DNA of 64,000 nt from the IMG/VR virus record IMGVR_UViG_3300032291_003679, positions 1-64,000 of that record. One strand, written 5' to 3'. The translations under genes were made by a program, and so were the position numbers. Below the pieces are notes generated by a model. That model saw only the letters and a list, made by a program, of their open reading frames with translations. It did not search any database and had not been told where the DNA came from. Of the stretch, positions 1 to 7,920 are shown piece after piece (position 1 is the first letter of the stretch; each line of letters starts with the position of its first letter). Source of the stretch: a virus.

Positions 1-1
1 C

Positions 2-259
2 CAAGCAACAGAAATCTTTGACGCTGTTGACATTGGCGCAGTAACGCCAGAAGAAGCAGCACAACTTGTTGAAGCAGTGCAGGAGGCACCAACCGAGGTC
101 AGAGAAGCAATGGAATCTGAAATCAACGTATTCCAAGGGGCAATTGATACTTATATCCCTCTTGGCTCAAGCGTACCTGTCGGAACAAGAAGAGTAATTA
201 TTGGCGCTAGTGCTCTTGCTATTTTTTGTGCGCCCGTACCCGTATCTAGGAGAAGCTAA
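2..259 (+). CDS. C-terminal end of a surface or virion protein (partial)
   Basis: The frame is open to the left window edge, so only the last 85 residues are seen. The visible part is acidic and probably helical (TPEEAAQLVEAV), then has a short Gly/Pro-rich stretch, a hydrophobic segment (VIIGASALAIF) and a short basic tail ending in RRS. That ending resembles a membrane-anchored or exported actinobacterial protein, but there is no LPXTG motif. The stop overlaps the next start (TAATG), so the two genes are probably translationally coupled. Lying directly before the lysis genes, it may be a tail-fibre, surface or lysis-linked protein; the function cannot be assigned from this fragment. Confidence 0.6.
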   Translation, partial: QATEIFDAVDIGAVTPEEAAQLVEAVQEAPTEVREAMESEINVFQGAIDTYIPLGSSVPVGTRRVIIGASALAIFCAPVPVSRRS

Positions 260-429
260 TGTTCAAAAAACTTAAAGATGGATTGAGCGACCTGTCATGG
301 ACTCTTGCTGGAACAGCACTTGTCTTAATAACACTCAGTGGGCAAACAAGAACCTATGGACTGTGGATATCTGGAATTGCTTTAACTGTTTACCTTTTTG
401 GGATGTTTATCAGCAGTAATGATGATTAA
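259..429 (+). CDS. Small membrane protein, holin-like (56 aa)
   Basis: A short ORF whose ATG overlaps the preceding stop. It has two hydrophobic segments (WTLAGTALVLITL and LWISGIALTVYLFGMFI) joined by a short polar loop, and an acidic C-terminal tail (SSNDD). Size, topology and position immediately upstream of the endolysin fit a small holin or antiholin; this is inferred from context, not from a recognised family motif. Confidence 0.6.
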   Translation: MFKKLKDGLSDLSWTLAGTALVLITLSGQTRTYGLWISGIALTVYLFGMFISSNDD

Positions 430-482
430 ACCCAATAGCTATAAGTGCTAAAATTGACTATCCGTTTTCGAAAAGGAATATC

Positions 483-1001
483 ATGCCAAGAAAATACACT
501 GGAAATACTGATGGAAATTCAGGCAAGGCTCTTCCTGGAACACAAAAACTCCTAGAGCTCTGCAAGAAGAGATGGGGCTTTACGAATCTGGGGATATGGG
601 CCAATCGGTCGATGAAAAATCCTAAGGCTATTCCTGGCGACCCAAAGTGGCTCTCCGTTCACGCAACCGGCCGTGCAATCGACATGGGCTACACAGACCG
701 CAAGAAAGCCGTGGAAGCATGGGATTGGTTTATGGCCAACACCGCAGCCCTCGGCATTGAGGAAGTTCACGACTACGCATTTGACTCAAACGTAAAGGAC
801 AAGGTTCTTGGCTGGGGTCGCGGTTATAGATGCTCTCGCGGCGAAGGCTCCGACCCCAAATCTGTCAAGATTTATGATTCAAAAGAGAATGCTGGCTCGC
901 AAGGCGGCCGGTGGTTACACGTAGAGCTTTCTCCAGAAATGGCAAAAGATGCTGAGAAGTTTGAAGCAGCATGGCGCGCACTTCCTAAGCCTGGTGCATG
1001 A
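483..1001 (+). CDS. Endolysin, M15 (VanY/D-Ala-D-Ala carboxypeptidase-like) peptidase
   Basis: 172 residues. The zinc-peptidase signature of the M15 family is visible: H60-x3-R-A-x-D67 (HATGRAIDM) and the C-terminal W-x-H element (RWLHVE, His about 146). Such enzymes cut peptide stems or cross-links of peptidoglycan and are common catalytic domains of actinophage endolysins. No separate wall-binding domain is seen, so this is a single-domain lysin. It is followed at once by a holin-like gene (1008-1235), giving a lysis cassette. The start has an upstream purine-rich RBS (AAAGGAATATC before ATG). Confidence 0.85.
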   Translation: MPRKYTGNTDGNSGKALPGTQKLLELCKKRWGFTNLGIWANRSMKNPKAIPGDPKWLSVHATGRAIDMGYTDRKKAVEAWDWFMANTAALGIEEVHDYAFDSNVKDKVLGWGRGYRCSRGEGSDPKSVKIYDSKENAGSQGGRWLHVELSPEMAKDAEKFEAAWRALPKPGA

Positions 1002-1007
1002 TTCTGA

Positions 1008-1235
1008 ATGGAAGCAATCACAGTTGCTCTCATAACGATGGTCGGTGCCGTAGTTGTTGCTCTTGTTGAAAAGGGTAGACGTGAAAACAAGGCAGACCAC
1101 GGTGTTGTTTCGGAAAAGCTAGACATCATTGGTAAAAACCTAGGTCGCTCTATTGACCGTGTAGAAGCAACTGTTGTTCGCAATGAAACAAAACTAGACC
1201 AGCACATTCGTGACCATGCAAAGGGAGATGTCTGA
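1008..1235 (+). CDS. Holin-like membrane protein
   Basis: 75 residues with an N-terminal transmembrane helix (about residues 4-21, ITVALITMVGAVVVALV) followed by a charged, probably coiled-coil tail. This single-helix layout next to the endolysin is typical of small actinophage holins. The stop overlaps the next ATG (TGATG), so the genes are coupled. Confidence 0.6.
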   Translation: MEAITVALITMVGAVVVALVEKGRRENKADHGVVSEKLDIIGKNLGRSIDRVEATVVRNETKLDQHIRDHAKGDV

Positions 1236-1444
1236 TGGCCGGCAAGAAACCAGCAAAACCAATAGCCGGGCAATCTAAACAGATTATTCAAGACCCTGCG
1301 ATATATGGCTCCATGATTAAGTTCGTAGGCTCAAAAAACGCATCATGCTCTTGTGCTAAATGCGGAAAACTAACAGTTCGTGGAATGGTTCGCTTAAAGA
1401 ACGACAACTACTACTGCTCATTGAGGTGCGCATCAGAGTCCTAA
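1235..1444 (+). CDS. Small zinc-finger-like protein
   Basis: 69 residues. A Cys cluster CSCAKCG is followed about 20 residues later by YYCSLRCA, so a CxxC...CxxxC zinc knuckle is likely. The N-terminus is basic (KKPAKPIAG). It overlaps the preceding holin-like gene by one base. No family is recognised; a DNA-, RNA- or protein-binding role is only a guess. Confidence 0.6.
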   Translation: MAGKKPAKPIAGQSKQIIQDPAIYGSMIKFVGSKNASCSCAKCGKLTVRGMVRLKNDNYYCSLRCASES

Positions 1445-1484
1445 CTAAACATATTTAGACACACAAGGAGAGAGGTGTGGGAAC

Positions 1485-3002
1485 GTGGAAACACGAGCTA
1501 AAAAATTAATTGGTGCAGTCTGTTTAGTTTTGGCAGCAATTTTGCCATTCGCAGTTAGCGTTGAAAAAAGCAATGATGGGATAATATTTGGTTCCCAGGC
1601 AAGCGCAACAACCGGCGGTGGGCCAATCGTCCTCGACGGCATGGACCCAATCTGTCATGCTGCATACAATGAAAATACTGACCAGTACATCGCAAAAGTA
1701 GTCAAAAGCGTTTATGACCAGTCTTCAATGCCTGGCAATAACGGAAAAATTGCAATACTTGGTACCGGCGCAACACCTGGTGGATGTGGCGGAAACTGGA
1801 CAACGTTACTCACAACTAAATTTTTAACTCAATTTGGAACGCTTGCTTCAGGACTCCAGCCCGAGGTTCAGTTTATAAACAGCACTACGGACTTGAATGC
1901 GTTTTTTTCTTCCGGGATAACATCGACTCCACCAAAAATGCTATGGATTCCAGATGACTGGTCCAGAAGCGGTGCTGTCAACTCAATATTTACCGCTAAT
2001 GCTGAAAAGATTGCTGACTTTGTTAACTCTGGCGGCGGTTTGTTCTCCAGCTACAACCCCTATGGATGGCTAACAGCATTGCTTCCCACTGCTGTTTTTA
2101 ACGACGGTGGATGCAACGGTGGCCCAGATGCAACAGCTGACGGAATAGCCGACTTTGGATTAAGCAACTCAATAGTTGCTGCATGTTGGCATGGTTACTT
2201 CACTGGAAACGTTGGAACACTCAAGACACTTGTTGACTACCCGTACCCAAGCCCAACTAGTACCCGTAAGGCTGTTTCAATCGGTGGTGGTTCAGTATCT
2301 CTTCCTAGCTCTTTCACGTTAGCAATCAGCCCTACTTCTCCAAACGCTGGAGAAGACCTGACGATTACTGCAACGGCTCAAACAATTGCCGGAGTTCCGC
2401 AAGCAGGTGTTTCAGTCACTGTAACCGTAAGCGCCGGCCCTGATGCAGGACAGACATTTACCGCAACGACAAATGCCAGTGGAGTAGCAACAATCACTGT
2501 CCGAACAAACTCTACTGGTTCAGCGACATATACGGCTACTGCTGTCGTTGCTGGAGTATCTAAAACAGTATCTGCGACTGTTTCTTGGAACCCACCAACA
2601 ACCGTTCCAACTACGGTTCCACCAAGCACTACAACTCAGCCAAGTACAACTACTACAAGCACTACAACTCAGCCAAGTACAACTACTACAAGCACTACAA
2701 CTCAGCCAAGTACAACTACTACAAGCGCTGCTCCAACCGCTACAACCGCTGCTCCGACTACAAGTGCTGCCCCAACTACTACACAGGTTGAAACTACAAC
2801 AAGTGTTGTTGTAGCGGCTCCGGAAACAACAACCACCCAAGAGCCAGTAGTACCAACAACGGTGCATGACCATAGCTCTCACTCACATGGTCCGCTTCCT
2901 CAGACTGGTTTAAACGCAAAAATTATTTACTTATTAGCACTTGGACTATTCGTTGTTGGCGTTTTATTAATCGGATTCACAAGGAGACAAAATGAAGCGT
3001 GA
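1485..3002 (+). CDS. LPXTG-anchored surface protein with Ig-like domain and Thr-rich stalk
   Basis: 505 residues with a GTG start. Order: signal peptide (basic KK, then LIGAVCLVLAAILPFAV, residues about 6-25); a globular domain (about 45-265) that looks Rossmann-like or ThuA-like (GKIAILGTGA, WIPDDW, SGGGLFSSYNPYG); a bacterial Ig-like (Big_1-type) domain (about 280-370); a Thr/Pro/Ser-rich stalk (about 370-460); then LPQTG at about 471-475, a hydrophobic helix and the tail RRQNEA. This is a full sortase sorting signal, so the product should be attached to the host wall during infection. The stalk contains a 33-bp triplicated unit. Its stop region overlaps the next gene. Possible roles are superinfection exclusion or altered host adhesion; neither is shown. 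Confidence 0.85.
   Translation: METRAKKLIGAVCLVLAAILPFAVSVEKSNDGIIFGSQASATTGGGPIVLDGMDPICHAAYNENTDQYIAKVVKSVYDQSSMPGNNGKIAILGTGATPGGCGGNWTTLLTTKFLTQFGTLASGLQPEVQFINSTTDLNAFFSSGITSTPPKMLWIPDDWSRSGAVNSIFTANAEKIADFVNSGGGLFSSYNPYGWLTALLPTAVFNDGGCNGGPDATADGIADFGLSNSIVAACWHGYFTGNVGTLKTLVDYPYPSPTSTRKAVSIGGGSVSLPSSFTLAISPTSPNAGEDLTITATAQTIAGVPQAGVSVTVTVSAGPDAGQTFTATTNASGVATITVRTNSTGSATYTATAVVAGVSKTVSATVSWNPPTTVPTTVPPSTTTQPSTTTTSTTTQPSTTTTSTTTQPSTTTTSAAPTATTAAPTTSAAPTTTQVETTTSVVVAAPETTTTQEPVVPTTVHDHSSHSHGPLPQTGLNAKIIYLLALGLFVVGVLLIGFTRRQNEA
2624..2722 (+). repeat. Three tandem 33-bp units inside the LPXTG gene
   Basis: Three copies of a 33-bp unit starting AAGCACTACAACTCAGCC encode the repeated TTQPSTTTTS stalk segment. 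In-frame tandem units of this kind can change copy number by slippage and so change stalk length. Confidence 0.9.
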
Positions 3003-3324
3003 GTTATTCGCAAACATTCTTATGAGAATTGTGGCTACTTTTGCCGCATCCGGCCTTGGCGTTATTGGTGCTGGAACAATTGCTGGTGTTCCTGTTTGGA
3101 AATCCGTATTTATGGCTGGCATCGCCGGCGTCGCAACAGTAATAGAAGGTCTTTCCAGAGCCTTCCTTGATGACGGTAAGTTGACTACAAAAGAAATAAA
3201 TGCTGTCTTCTCCCGTTTTGACAAAAAAGGTGCCGCAGTGAGCGACGAAGAACTGACAAACCATGAAGAAACTGTGGCAAAAAAAGTTCGCTCTAGCAAA
3301 AATACTTCTGCCTCAGTGGAATGA
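2992..3324 (+). CDS. Putative holin
   Basis: 110 residues starting inside the end of the LPXTG gene. Two hydrophobic segments (MRIVATFAASGLGVIGAG and VFMAGIAGVATVI) precede a conserved-looking segment FLDDGKLTTKEIN and a charged tail. This resembles holins found beside lysins in actinophages. With the genes at 259 and 1008 this makes three candidate holin or antiholin proteins in 3 kb. Confidence 0.6.
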   Translation: MKRELFANILMRIVATFAASGLGVIGAGTIAGVPVWKSVFMAGIAGVATVIEGLSRAFLDDGKLTTKEINAVFSRFDKKGAAVSDEELTNHEETVAKKVRSSKNTSASVE

Positions 3325-3404
3325 TAAGTGGTAATTTGTGAGTAGGCATTGCTGTCTGTAAAGGGACGTAGTGATTTTTTCAAATTTATCCGAACTGACT
3401 AAAT

Positions 3405-3749
3405 ATGGCAAAGCATCAGGAAGCTGAGCAGATTTGGCACAATGATGGACACACTCTTCAGCTCCGAATAAACAAAGGAGAACTAGAGGTCCTCGAAGTC
3501 ATCTGTCCTCACGAAGAAAACTCCGCATGCAAGAACATTGCAGGAGACTGTGCGGTGACATGGTTTATTAACCGTTTTGGGATGGAATGCAACGGGGGGA
3601 TATGTCCACCGAGCGAGTTCCTTGAAGTCTCATGGACCCTGGTTGGAGACATCAATAATTTTGATTCTTGCCAAGTCTGGTTCATGCCGCTAACTGACGA
3701 AATATTCAGAGCATGGATTGTGGCCAATACTGAAGCAATTGAAAGCTAG
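3405..3749 (+). CDS. Hypothetical protein
   Basis: 114 residues, acidic, rich in Trp and Cys (CPHEENSACKN, GDCAVTW, ECNGGICPP). The six Cys could bind metal or form disulfides. No signal peptide is seen and no family is recognised. It ends converging on the - strand gene at 3746. Confidence 0.55.
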   Translation: MAKHQEAEQIWHNDGHTLQLRINKGELEVLEVICPHEENSACKNIAGDCAVTWFINRFGMECNGGICPPSEFLEVSWTLVGDINNFDSCQVWFMPLTDEIFRAWIVANTEAIES

Positions 3750-4210
3750 CTCTTAATACCACTCTTTTTTCTTTGACGTCTCTTTATCGTCTCTTCAATC
3801 TCTTCAAGTATCAAGTCTTCAGCGTCAAGTTTTTCCATAATCCCCATATTGGTGGAGTGGATTTGACGTATCCGTTCGGCAGCATCTTCCATGTATTTAA
3901 TACTTGTTGTGCGTATCCTGAATTCACGGTAATAGGCAGCTGCAGAAATCATGGCAGATACGCCGTTGCGTGTGATAACCCACGTATCGTCGTTCACGCG
4001 CTGTAGTAGTCCAGCTTTTACAAGTCGTCCAGCTGGCTCCAGAAAATCTGTATTTCTGGTTTTATGAGGAAACAAGCCTTGAAAGCATGCTTTTATTTCT
4101 GATGTCTTGAATTCACCCTTACGTGACACACCGTAATAAAGAATCGTATATGCCTTGCTTCCGTATGGAAAGACTGGCCTTGCAACACTAAGAGTCCTAG
4201 ATGAAACCAT
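3746..4210 (-). CDS. Winged-helix-like regulatory protein
   Basis: About 154 residues from the ATG at 4210 (an in-frame TTG nine bases upstream is possible). The middle part (FKTSEIKACFQG ... LEPAGRLVKAGLLQRVNDDTWVIT) has the pattern of a winged helix, ending in the usual wing strand. A charged C-terminal helix follows (EEIEETIKRRQRKK). It sits just downstream of another winged-helix gene in the same direction. A regulatory role is inferred. Confidence 0.55.
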   Translation of the reverse strand: MVSSRTLSVARPVFPYGSKAYTILYYGVSRKGEFKTSEIKACFQGLFPHKTRNTDFLEPAGRLVKAGLLQRVNDDTWVITRNGVSAMISAAAYYREFRIRTTSIKYMEDAAERIRQIHSTNMGIMEKLDAEDLILEEIEETIKRRQRKKSGIKS

Positions 4211-4226
4211 GCACCGCAAATGTTAT

Positions 4227-4676
4227 CTAGAAAGGCGCAGAATCACTACTGTTTTCTACAACCTCGTCAGAATGATTATTGCTATTCAACATCTTGATAG
4301 CGACCAAAAAGTTCTGTATATCAGGTTGTTCTAGAATCAATTTATTGTTGTATCGATAGACATTTTGTCGATTGACTTTTGTCTTTGTAATTAGGCCTGC
4401 ATTTATAAGCTGTTTGACTGTTTTGTCAATCATCGTTTCGCTCAAATCAAGATAAACAGAGATTGCCCTAATAGTCATGTTTGGGTCTTCAATTAAAGCG
4501 ACAAGAACTCTTCCGGAAGTAGACAGAAGACTTACTTCATGTTCCTTGTGGTAGCGAAGTATCTTCTTGCTGTCGAGAGTCTGCATCACCTTCTCTAAGG
4601 TCAGGTCGTTTCCACCCTGTTCAGCTATTGCTTCTTCAAGCGCTTTTTTAATGTCGTCGACTTTTTGAGACCTCAA
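4227..4676 (-). CDS. MarR/ArsR-like winged-helix regulator
   Basis: 149 residues, TTG start. The segment LSTSGRVLVALIEDPNMTIRAISVYLDLSETMIDKTVKQLINAGLITKTK (broken here by its helices: scaffold, recognition helix, wing) matches a winged helix-turn-helix. It is divergent from the 4796 gene, and the 120-bp spacer holds a promoter-like TACTAT on the + strand and an isolated copy of the 13-mer core (GGTGTAGGTA, reverse strand, about 4680-4691). It may control the divergent genes. Confidence 0.65.
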   Translation of the reverse strand: MRSQKVDDIKKALEEAIAEQGGNDLTLEKVMQTLDSKKILRYHKEHEVSLLSTSGRVLVALIEDPNMTIRAISVYLDLSETMIDKTVKQLINAGLITKTKVNRQNVYRYNNKLILEQPDIQNFLVAIKMLNSNNHSDEVVENSSDSAPF

Positions 4677-4685
4677 GAGATACCT

Positions 4686-4713
4686 ACACCCATGTAGTTT
4701 GATGGTGTACTAT
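4686..4713 (+). promoter_or_regulatory. Candidate + strand promoter of the 4796 operon
   Basis: GATGGTGTACTATGAG contains an extended -10 (TGTACTAT). No clear -35 is seen. It would give a leader of roughly 80 nt before the ATG at 4796. Confidence 0.4.
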
Positions 4714-4795
4714 GAGAGCAACGGTGTGACCATCACTGAGAACACCAAACGTAAGAATAATCACAACTGCGACAATAGCAGGAAAAGGGGTAAAC

Positions 4796-5077
4796 ATGCT
4801 GAGGGATTCACTTCAGAAGTTAATCGACAATCCAGTCCGAGACAGAGACTGCAAACTCGGAAACATTATAAAGTCGCTTGACGAAGAGACTTCAGTAATC
4901 CTGGTTGGCGCGCTTAAAAGCGATGCGTCAACAATGGGGCTAGTTCGGGTACTGAAGGACGAGGGCATTCACCTCAGCAGAGAGTATCTAGGTGAAAAAA
5001 GAAACACATGTTTTAAGGGTGGCTCACAAAATTGCTGCCTTGCCGCTGAAGTCGAATTAAAGGAAAAGAGAAAATAA
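4796..5077 (+). CDS. Small phage protein of unknown function
   Basis: 93 residues. The layout DCKLGNIIKSLDEET...ILVGALKS...STMGLVRVLKDEGIHLSREYLGEKR followed by a Cys pair (NCC) suggests a compact helical DNA-binding fold that ends in a metal site. The stop overlaps the next ATG (TAATG). No function can be named. Confidence 0.6.
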   Translation: MLRDSLQKLIDNPVRDRDCKLGNIIKSLDEETSVILVGALKSDASTMGLVRVLKDEGIHLSREYLGEKRNTCFKGGSQNCCLAAEVELKEKRK

Positions 5078-6291
5078 TGGTTGCCAAAAAAGAAGGCCTC
5101 AAGTCGACACTGAAGACAATGGCAGAAGGTGCAAACCGTGACGCCAACAATAAGAAGGTGCTCAACGACATCGCAGTCATGCTTGAGCGAAAGGGTATCG
5201 ACCCCAGCGAAGTCGGTAGTGTCCAGAAAGTTTCTCTTTATCAGTCAGTAACAAAGAACCCTGACACTGGTGAAGCAATCATCCACGACCTCCAAGCAAT
5301 TCAATTTAGTCCCTCATGGGATAGTGGACCGCAGTGGCCCGTTATGGAACAAGGGCCCAAAATACAAATACAAAAGACAAAGACAAAATCAGGGGCCCCC
5401 AAGGCATGGGAAGTGGCAGTTATCGTACCTGATATACAAATAGGTTTTTACCGCAAATCCCTCGATTCGGTGGAGTTAGAGCCCATCCATGACGAGGCAG
5501 CTATTGCCGTAGCCCTTGCTGTTATTGAAGAAATGAACCCAGACCAGGTGGTTTTGGTTGGTGACAACCTTGACTTTGCCGAATTGGGCAAATATCTGAC
5601 CGCTGCACCCTTTAAGCAGATGCTTCAGGCCTCAATTGATAGAGCGACAATGCTTTGCGCACAGCTTCGTACCGCTGCTCCAAACGCAAAAATCACCTGG
5701 ATTGCTGGAAACCACGAAGCCAGAATGGCCAGATATATCCAGACCAACGCAGAAGCTGCTTTTGGAATCACCCGAGGCAAGGCAAACGACGAACTCCGAG
5801 ACGGATGGCCGGTCATGTCTGTGCCGTTTTTGTGCAGAATGGACGAATTTGGCGTTGATTATCTTCCCGGATACCCGGAATCTGCTCATTACATCAACTC
5901 CAATCTTGTCGTTGTACACGGTGACAAAGTTGTTTCAAACAACTCAACCACTAAAAAGTACCTAGACAACGAAAGAATCTCGGTGATATACGGACACATC
6001 CATCGAAACGAGATGGCTTACCGCACTTATCGCACAGACCAAGGACCACGTACCATCATGGCCGCAAGTCCTGGTTGTCTCTGCAGGGTGGACGGCGCTG
6101 TTCCTTCCACGAAATCTGGAATGGATGAATTTGGTAGACCACTTCTCCAAGGAGCAGAGAACTGGCAGCAAGGTCTAGGCATCGTTACCTACCAGCCATA
6201 TGGGCAGGGGAACGAATGGTTCAACTACGAGCCAATGTGGATATACAACGGTCGAGGCATTCTCAGAGGAAAAGAATACATTGCCGAATGA
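5077..6291 (+). CDS. Calcineurin-like metallophosphoesterase
   Basis: 404 residues. All core motifs of the family are visible in order: D119-x-Q (VPDIQ, where many members have DxH), GDNLD at 162-166, GNHEA at about 211, HGD at about 281, and GHIHR at about 306. These ligate two metal ions in phosphomonoesterases, phosphodiesterases and Mre11/SbcD-like nucleases. The first 110 residues are charged and lack a known domain. A phage role in nucleic-acid processing or nucleotide hydrolysis is possible; the substrate is unknown. It overlaps the next gene by ATGA. Confidence 0.8.
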   Translation: MVAKKEGLKSTLKTMAEGANRDANNKKVLNDIAVMLERKGIDPSEVGSVQKVSLYQSVTKNPDTGEAIIHDLQAIQFSPSWDSGPQWPVMEQGPKIQIQKTKTKSGAPKAWEVAVIVPDIQIGFYRKSLDSVELEPIHDEAAIAVALAVIEEMNPDQVVLVGDNLDFAELGKYLTAAPFKQMLQASIDRATMLCAQLRTAAPNAKITWIAGNHEARMARYIQTNAEAAFGITRGKANDELRDGWPVMSVPFLCRMDEFGVDYLPGYPESAHYINSNLVVVHGDKVVSNNSTTKKYLDNERISVIYGHIHRNEMAYRTYRTDQGPRTIMAASPGCLCRVDGAVPSTKSGMDEFGRPLLQGAENWQQGLGIVTYQPYGQGNEWFNYEPMWIYNGRGILRGKEYIAE

Positions 6292-6527
6292 GCGAAGAAG
6301 ATTCTTACGACTATGAGCGGTACACCGAGCAAGACCTGTACAGGGACCTAGAAGTCCTAAGAAAAGCAGGAATTATCCAAATTGAGGGTATTTCTGACGA
6401 TGGGCAATGGCTTTACGGCATGACCCAAGAAGGCAGAGACTTGATGGCTGGCACTGTCGGCATGAACTACGATGCCCTTGCAAGAGTGTTTGAGAATATC
6501 GAAAGAATCGATAAAGAAGGCGAGTAG
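6288..6527 (+). CDS. Small winged-helix-like protein, paralogue of the 53944 gene
   Basis: 79 residues with the ATG overlapping the preceding stop. The pattern DLYRDLEVLRKAGIIQIEGISDDGQWLYG recurs in the - strand protein at 53944-54165 (DLHDDMEFLRKAGLIEVIGVNPDGQWLW). Helix-helix-Gly-strand-turn-strand is the pattern of a minimal winged helix. The two copies are nearly 48 kb apart in the window. Confidence 0.65.
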   Translation: MSEEDSYDYERYTEQDLYRDLEVLRKAGIIQIEGISDDGQWLYGMTQEGRDLMAGTVGMNYDALARVFENIERIDKEGE

Positions 6528-6532
6528 CCAAA

Positions 6533-7165
6533 ATGACAACAGTAATCGGCATACAGGGAGACGGGTACGCAGTCCTCGCGTCCGACACAAGAATATCCTC
6601 TTTTTCGGATGATGGCCCTGCATATCAGGTATCGACACTGGGTCCAGGAATATCAAAGATAGCCACAAACGGCAAATACCTTATTGGTACTGCAGGAGAC
6701 CTAAGAGCTATCAATCTCCTGACTCACGCATTCTCTCCACCTCCTGTGCCCGCCGATATAAAAGGCAAGAAGCTCGACCACTTCATTACAGTTAAATTTA
6801 TCCCAGCTTTAAGAGCTTGCTTCGACCTACATGGCTATTCGCCCCCAGAGAACAAAGAGAACAAGAACCATAATGCCGAGCAAGGCTCATCAATCCTATT
6901 GGCTGTGAACGCAACCATTTACTTGATTGACAACGACTACTCATGGCTTAGTGATGCTTCTGGGTATTACGCAATAGGTAGTGGCTCAGACTATTCCCTT
7001 GGGGCAGTAACTGCCCTCGCCGGCGGTAAAAAGCTTTCTGCTATACAGGCTAAGAGCATCTGCCTGAAGTCTCTGAGTATCTCAGCAAAGCTAGACCCAC
7101 ACACCGGCTCCCCGTACCACACCTACATTCAGACAGTGGAGCCGAAGACTCCATCCAAAAAGTAA
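6533..7165 (+). CDS. Proteasome beta-subunit-like Ntn hydrolase
   Basis: 210 residues. The start MTTVIGIQGDGYAVLASDTR fits the 20S proteasome/HslV fold: Thr2 becomes Thr1 after Met removal, Asp then falls at position 17 (as in proteasomes), and a Lys follows (GISKIATNG) before the GTAGDLRA turn. The later GSGSDYSLGAVTAL matches the family's G-S-G-x-x-x-A/L-G-A segment. Such enzymes are self-compartmentalised Thr proteases. No ATPase partner lies next to it. Alternatives are a non-proteolytic or other Ntn-type amidase. Confidence 0.7.
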   Translation: MTTVIGIQGDGYAVLASDTRISSFSDDGPAYQVSTLGPGISKIATNGKYLIGTAGDLRAINLLTHAFSPPPVPADIKGKKLDHFITVKFIPALRACFDLHGYSPPENKENKNHNAEQGSSILLAVNATIYLIDNDYSWLSDASGYYAIGSGSDYSLGAVTALAGGKKLSAIQAKSICLKSLSISAKLDPHTGSPYHTYIQTVEPKTPSKK

Positions 7166-7175
7166 GTAGATAAGT

Positions 7176-7433
7176 ATGAACGAATCAACATGGACCTGGC
7201 TTTTATTCCTTATGGAAGTAATAGGTGTATACGGGAGCTACACCATAGGGAACAAGCGCTGGCAGGGGCACATGATTGTTGCCCTCCACTCATTCCCATG
7301 GGCTATTTATTCAATCGTCTTTGATAAGCCAGGCTTCATGGCTATGTGGCTACTCTGGCAGTGGGTCCACTGGCGCAACATGTACAAGTGGTTCAAAGAT
7401 GGAAAAGAAGGCCCTGTCCCACACGGACATTAG
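7176..7433 (+). CDS. Small integral membrane protein
   Basis: 85 residues, very Trp-rich, with three likely membrane segments (WTWLLFLMEVIGVYGSYTIG; MIVALHSFPWAIYSIVF; FMAMWLLWQWVHW) and a basic C-terminus. The topology is reminiscent of a fragment of PnuC-like or SWEET-like transporters, but it is too short to call. Confidence 0.6.
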   Translation: MNESTWTWLLFLMEVIGVYGSYTIGNKRWQGHMIVALHSFPWAIYSIVFDKPGFMAMWLLWQWVHWRNMYKWFKDGKEGPVPHGH

Positions 7434-7592
7434 ATAAATCTATCTGCGATGAGACTCTTTGGGATACTCATCGCCGGCCTCAAATAATGAGATAAACGAG
7501 CGCCCAATAATCCTTCCACGTTTGCGAATTCCGCATAAGGCTCAAACTCTCCCTAGAGAGAGAACACCTAGTAGTAGATAAACACCTACCTT

Positions 7593-7745
7593 TTATCTGT
7601 GCTTCTTCAGATAGGCAGCAAGTGCGTCTTTGATTACCTTTGAGCTAGATATTTCTTGCTTTTCTGCAATCTTTGTAATCTCGTCCAGTGTCTCTTGATT
7701 GAGTCTGAAGGTGATGCGTGGGTACTGTGATTCTGTTCTGGTCAT
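7593..7745 (-). CDS. Ribbon-helix-helix protein (50 aa)
   Basis: A short ORF from ATG at 7745. The strand YPRITFRLN is followed by two helices (QETLDEITKIAEKQE and SSSKVIKDALAAYLKKH), the standard RHH (Arc/CopG) layout for a DNA-binding dimer. It is convergent with the 7176 gene. A close relative in layout is the RHH gene at 54959. Confidence 0.75.
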   Translation of the reverse strand: MTRTESQYPRITFRLNQETLDEITKIAEKQEISSSKVIKDALAAYLKKHR

Positions 7746-7920
7746 ACCTGCAGTATAACTAGCTATTGCGACAGTTACTCATCTGTGTCTCGCCGGTGAT
7801 ACAGACAATATACCTAATTGTATATATCCCCAATAACTACTAGACAGGCACGGGGACACATGTATCGGCTATAAATATAAAAGGAGAGAGAAATAAAGTC
7901 ATATTTCTCAGGAGAATTAA
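7746..7920 (+). promoter_or_regulatory. Promoter region of the whiB-like gene
   Basis: AT-rich spacer holding several -10 candidates (TATAAATATAAAAGG just before 7890). A strong RBS (CAGGAGAATTAA) precedes a TTG start at 7921. It also holds the upstream control region of the divergent RHH gene. Confidence 0.4.

Noticed and set aside
7441-7480. 12-codon + strand ORF after the 7176 gene
   Set aside because: Too short, no overlap with a neighbour and no RBS.
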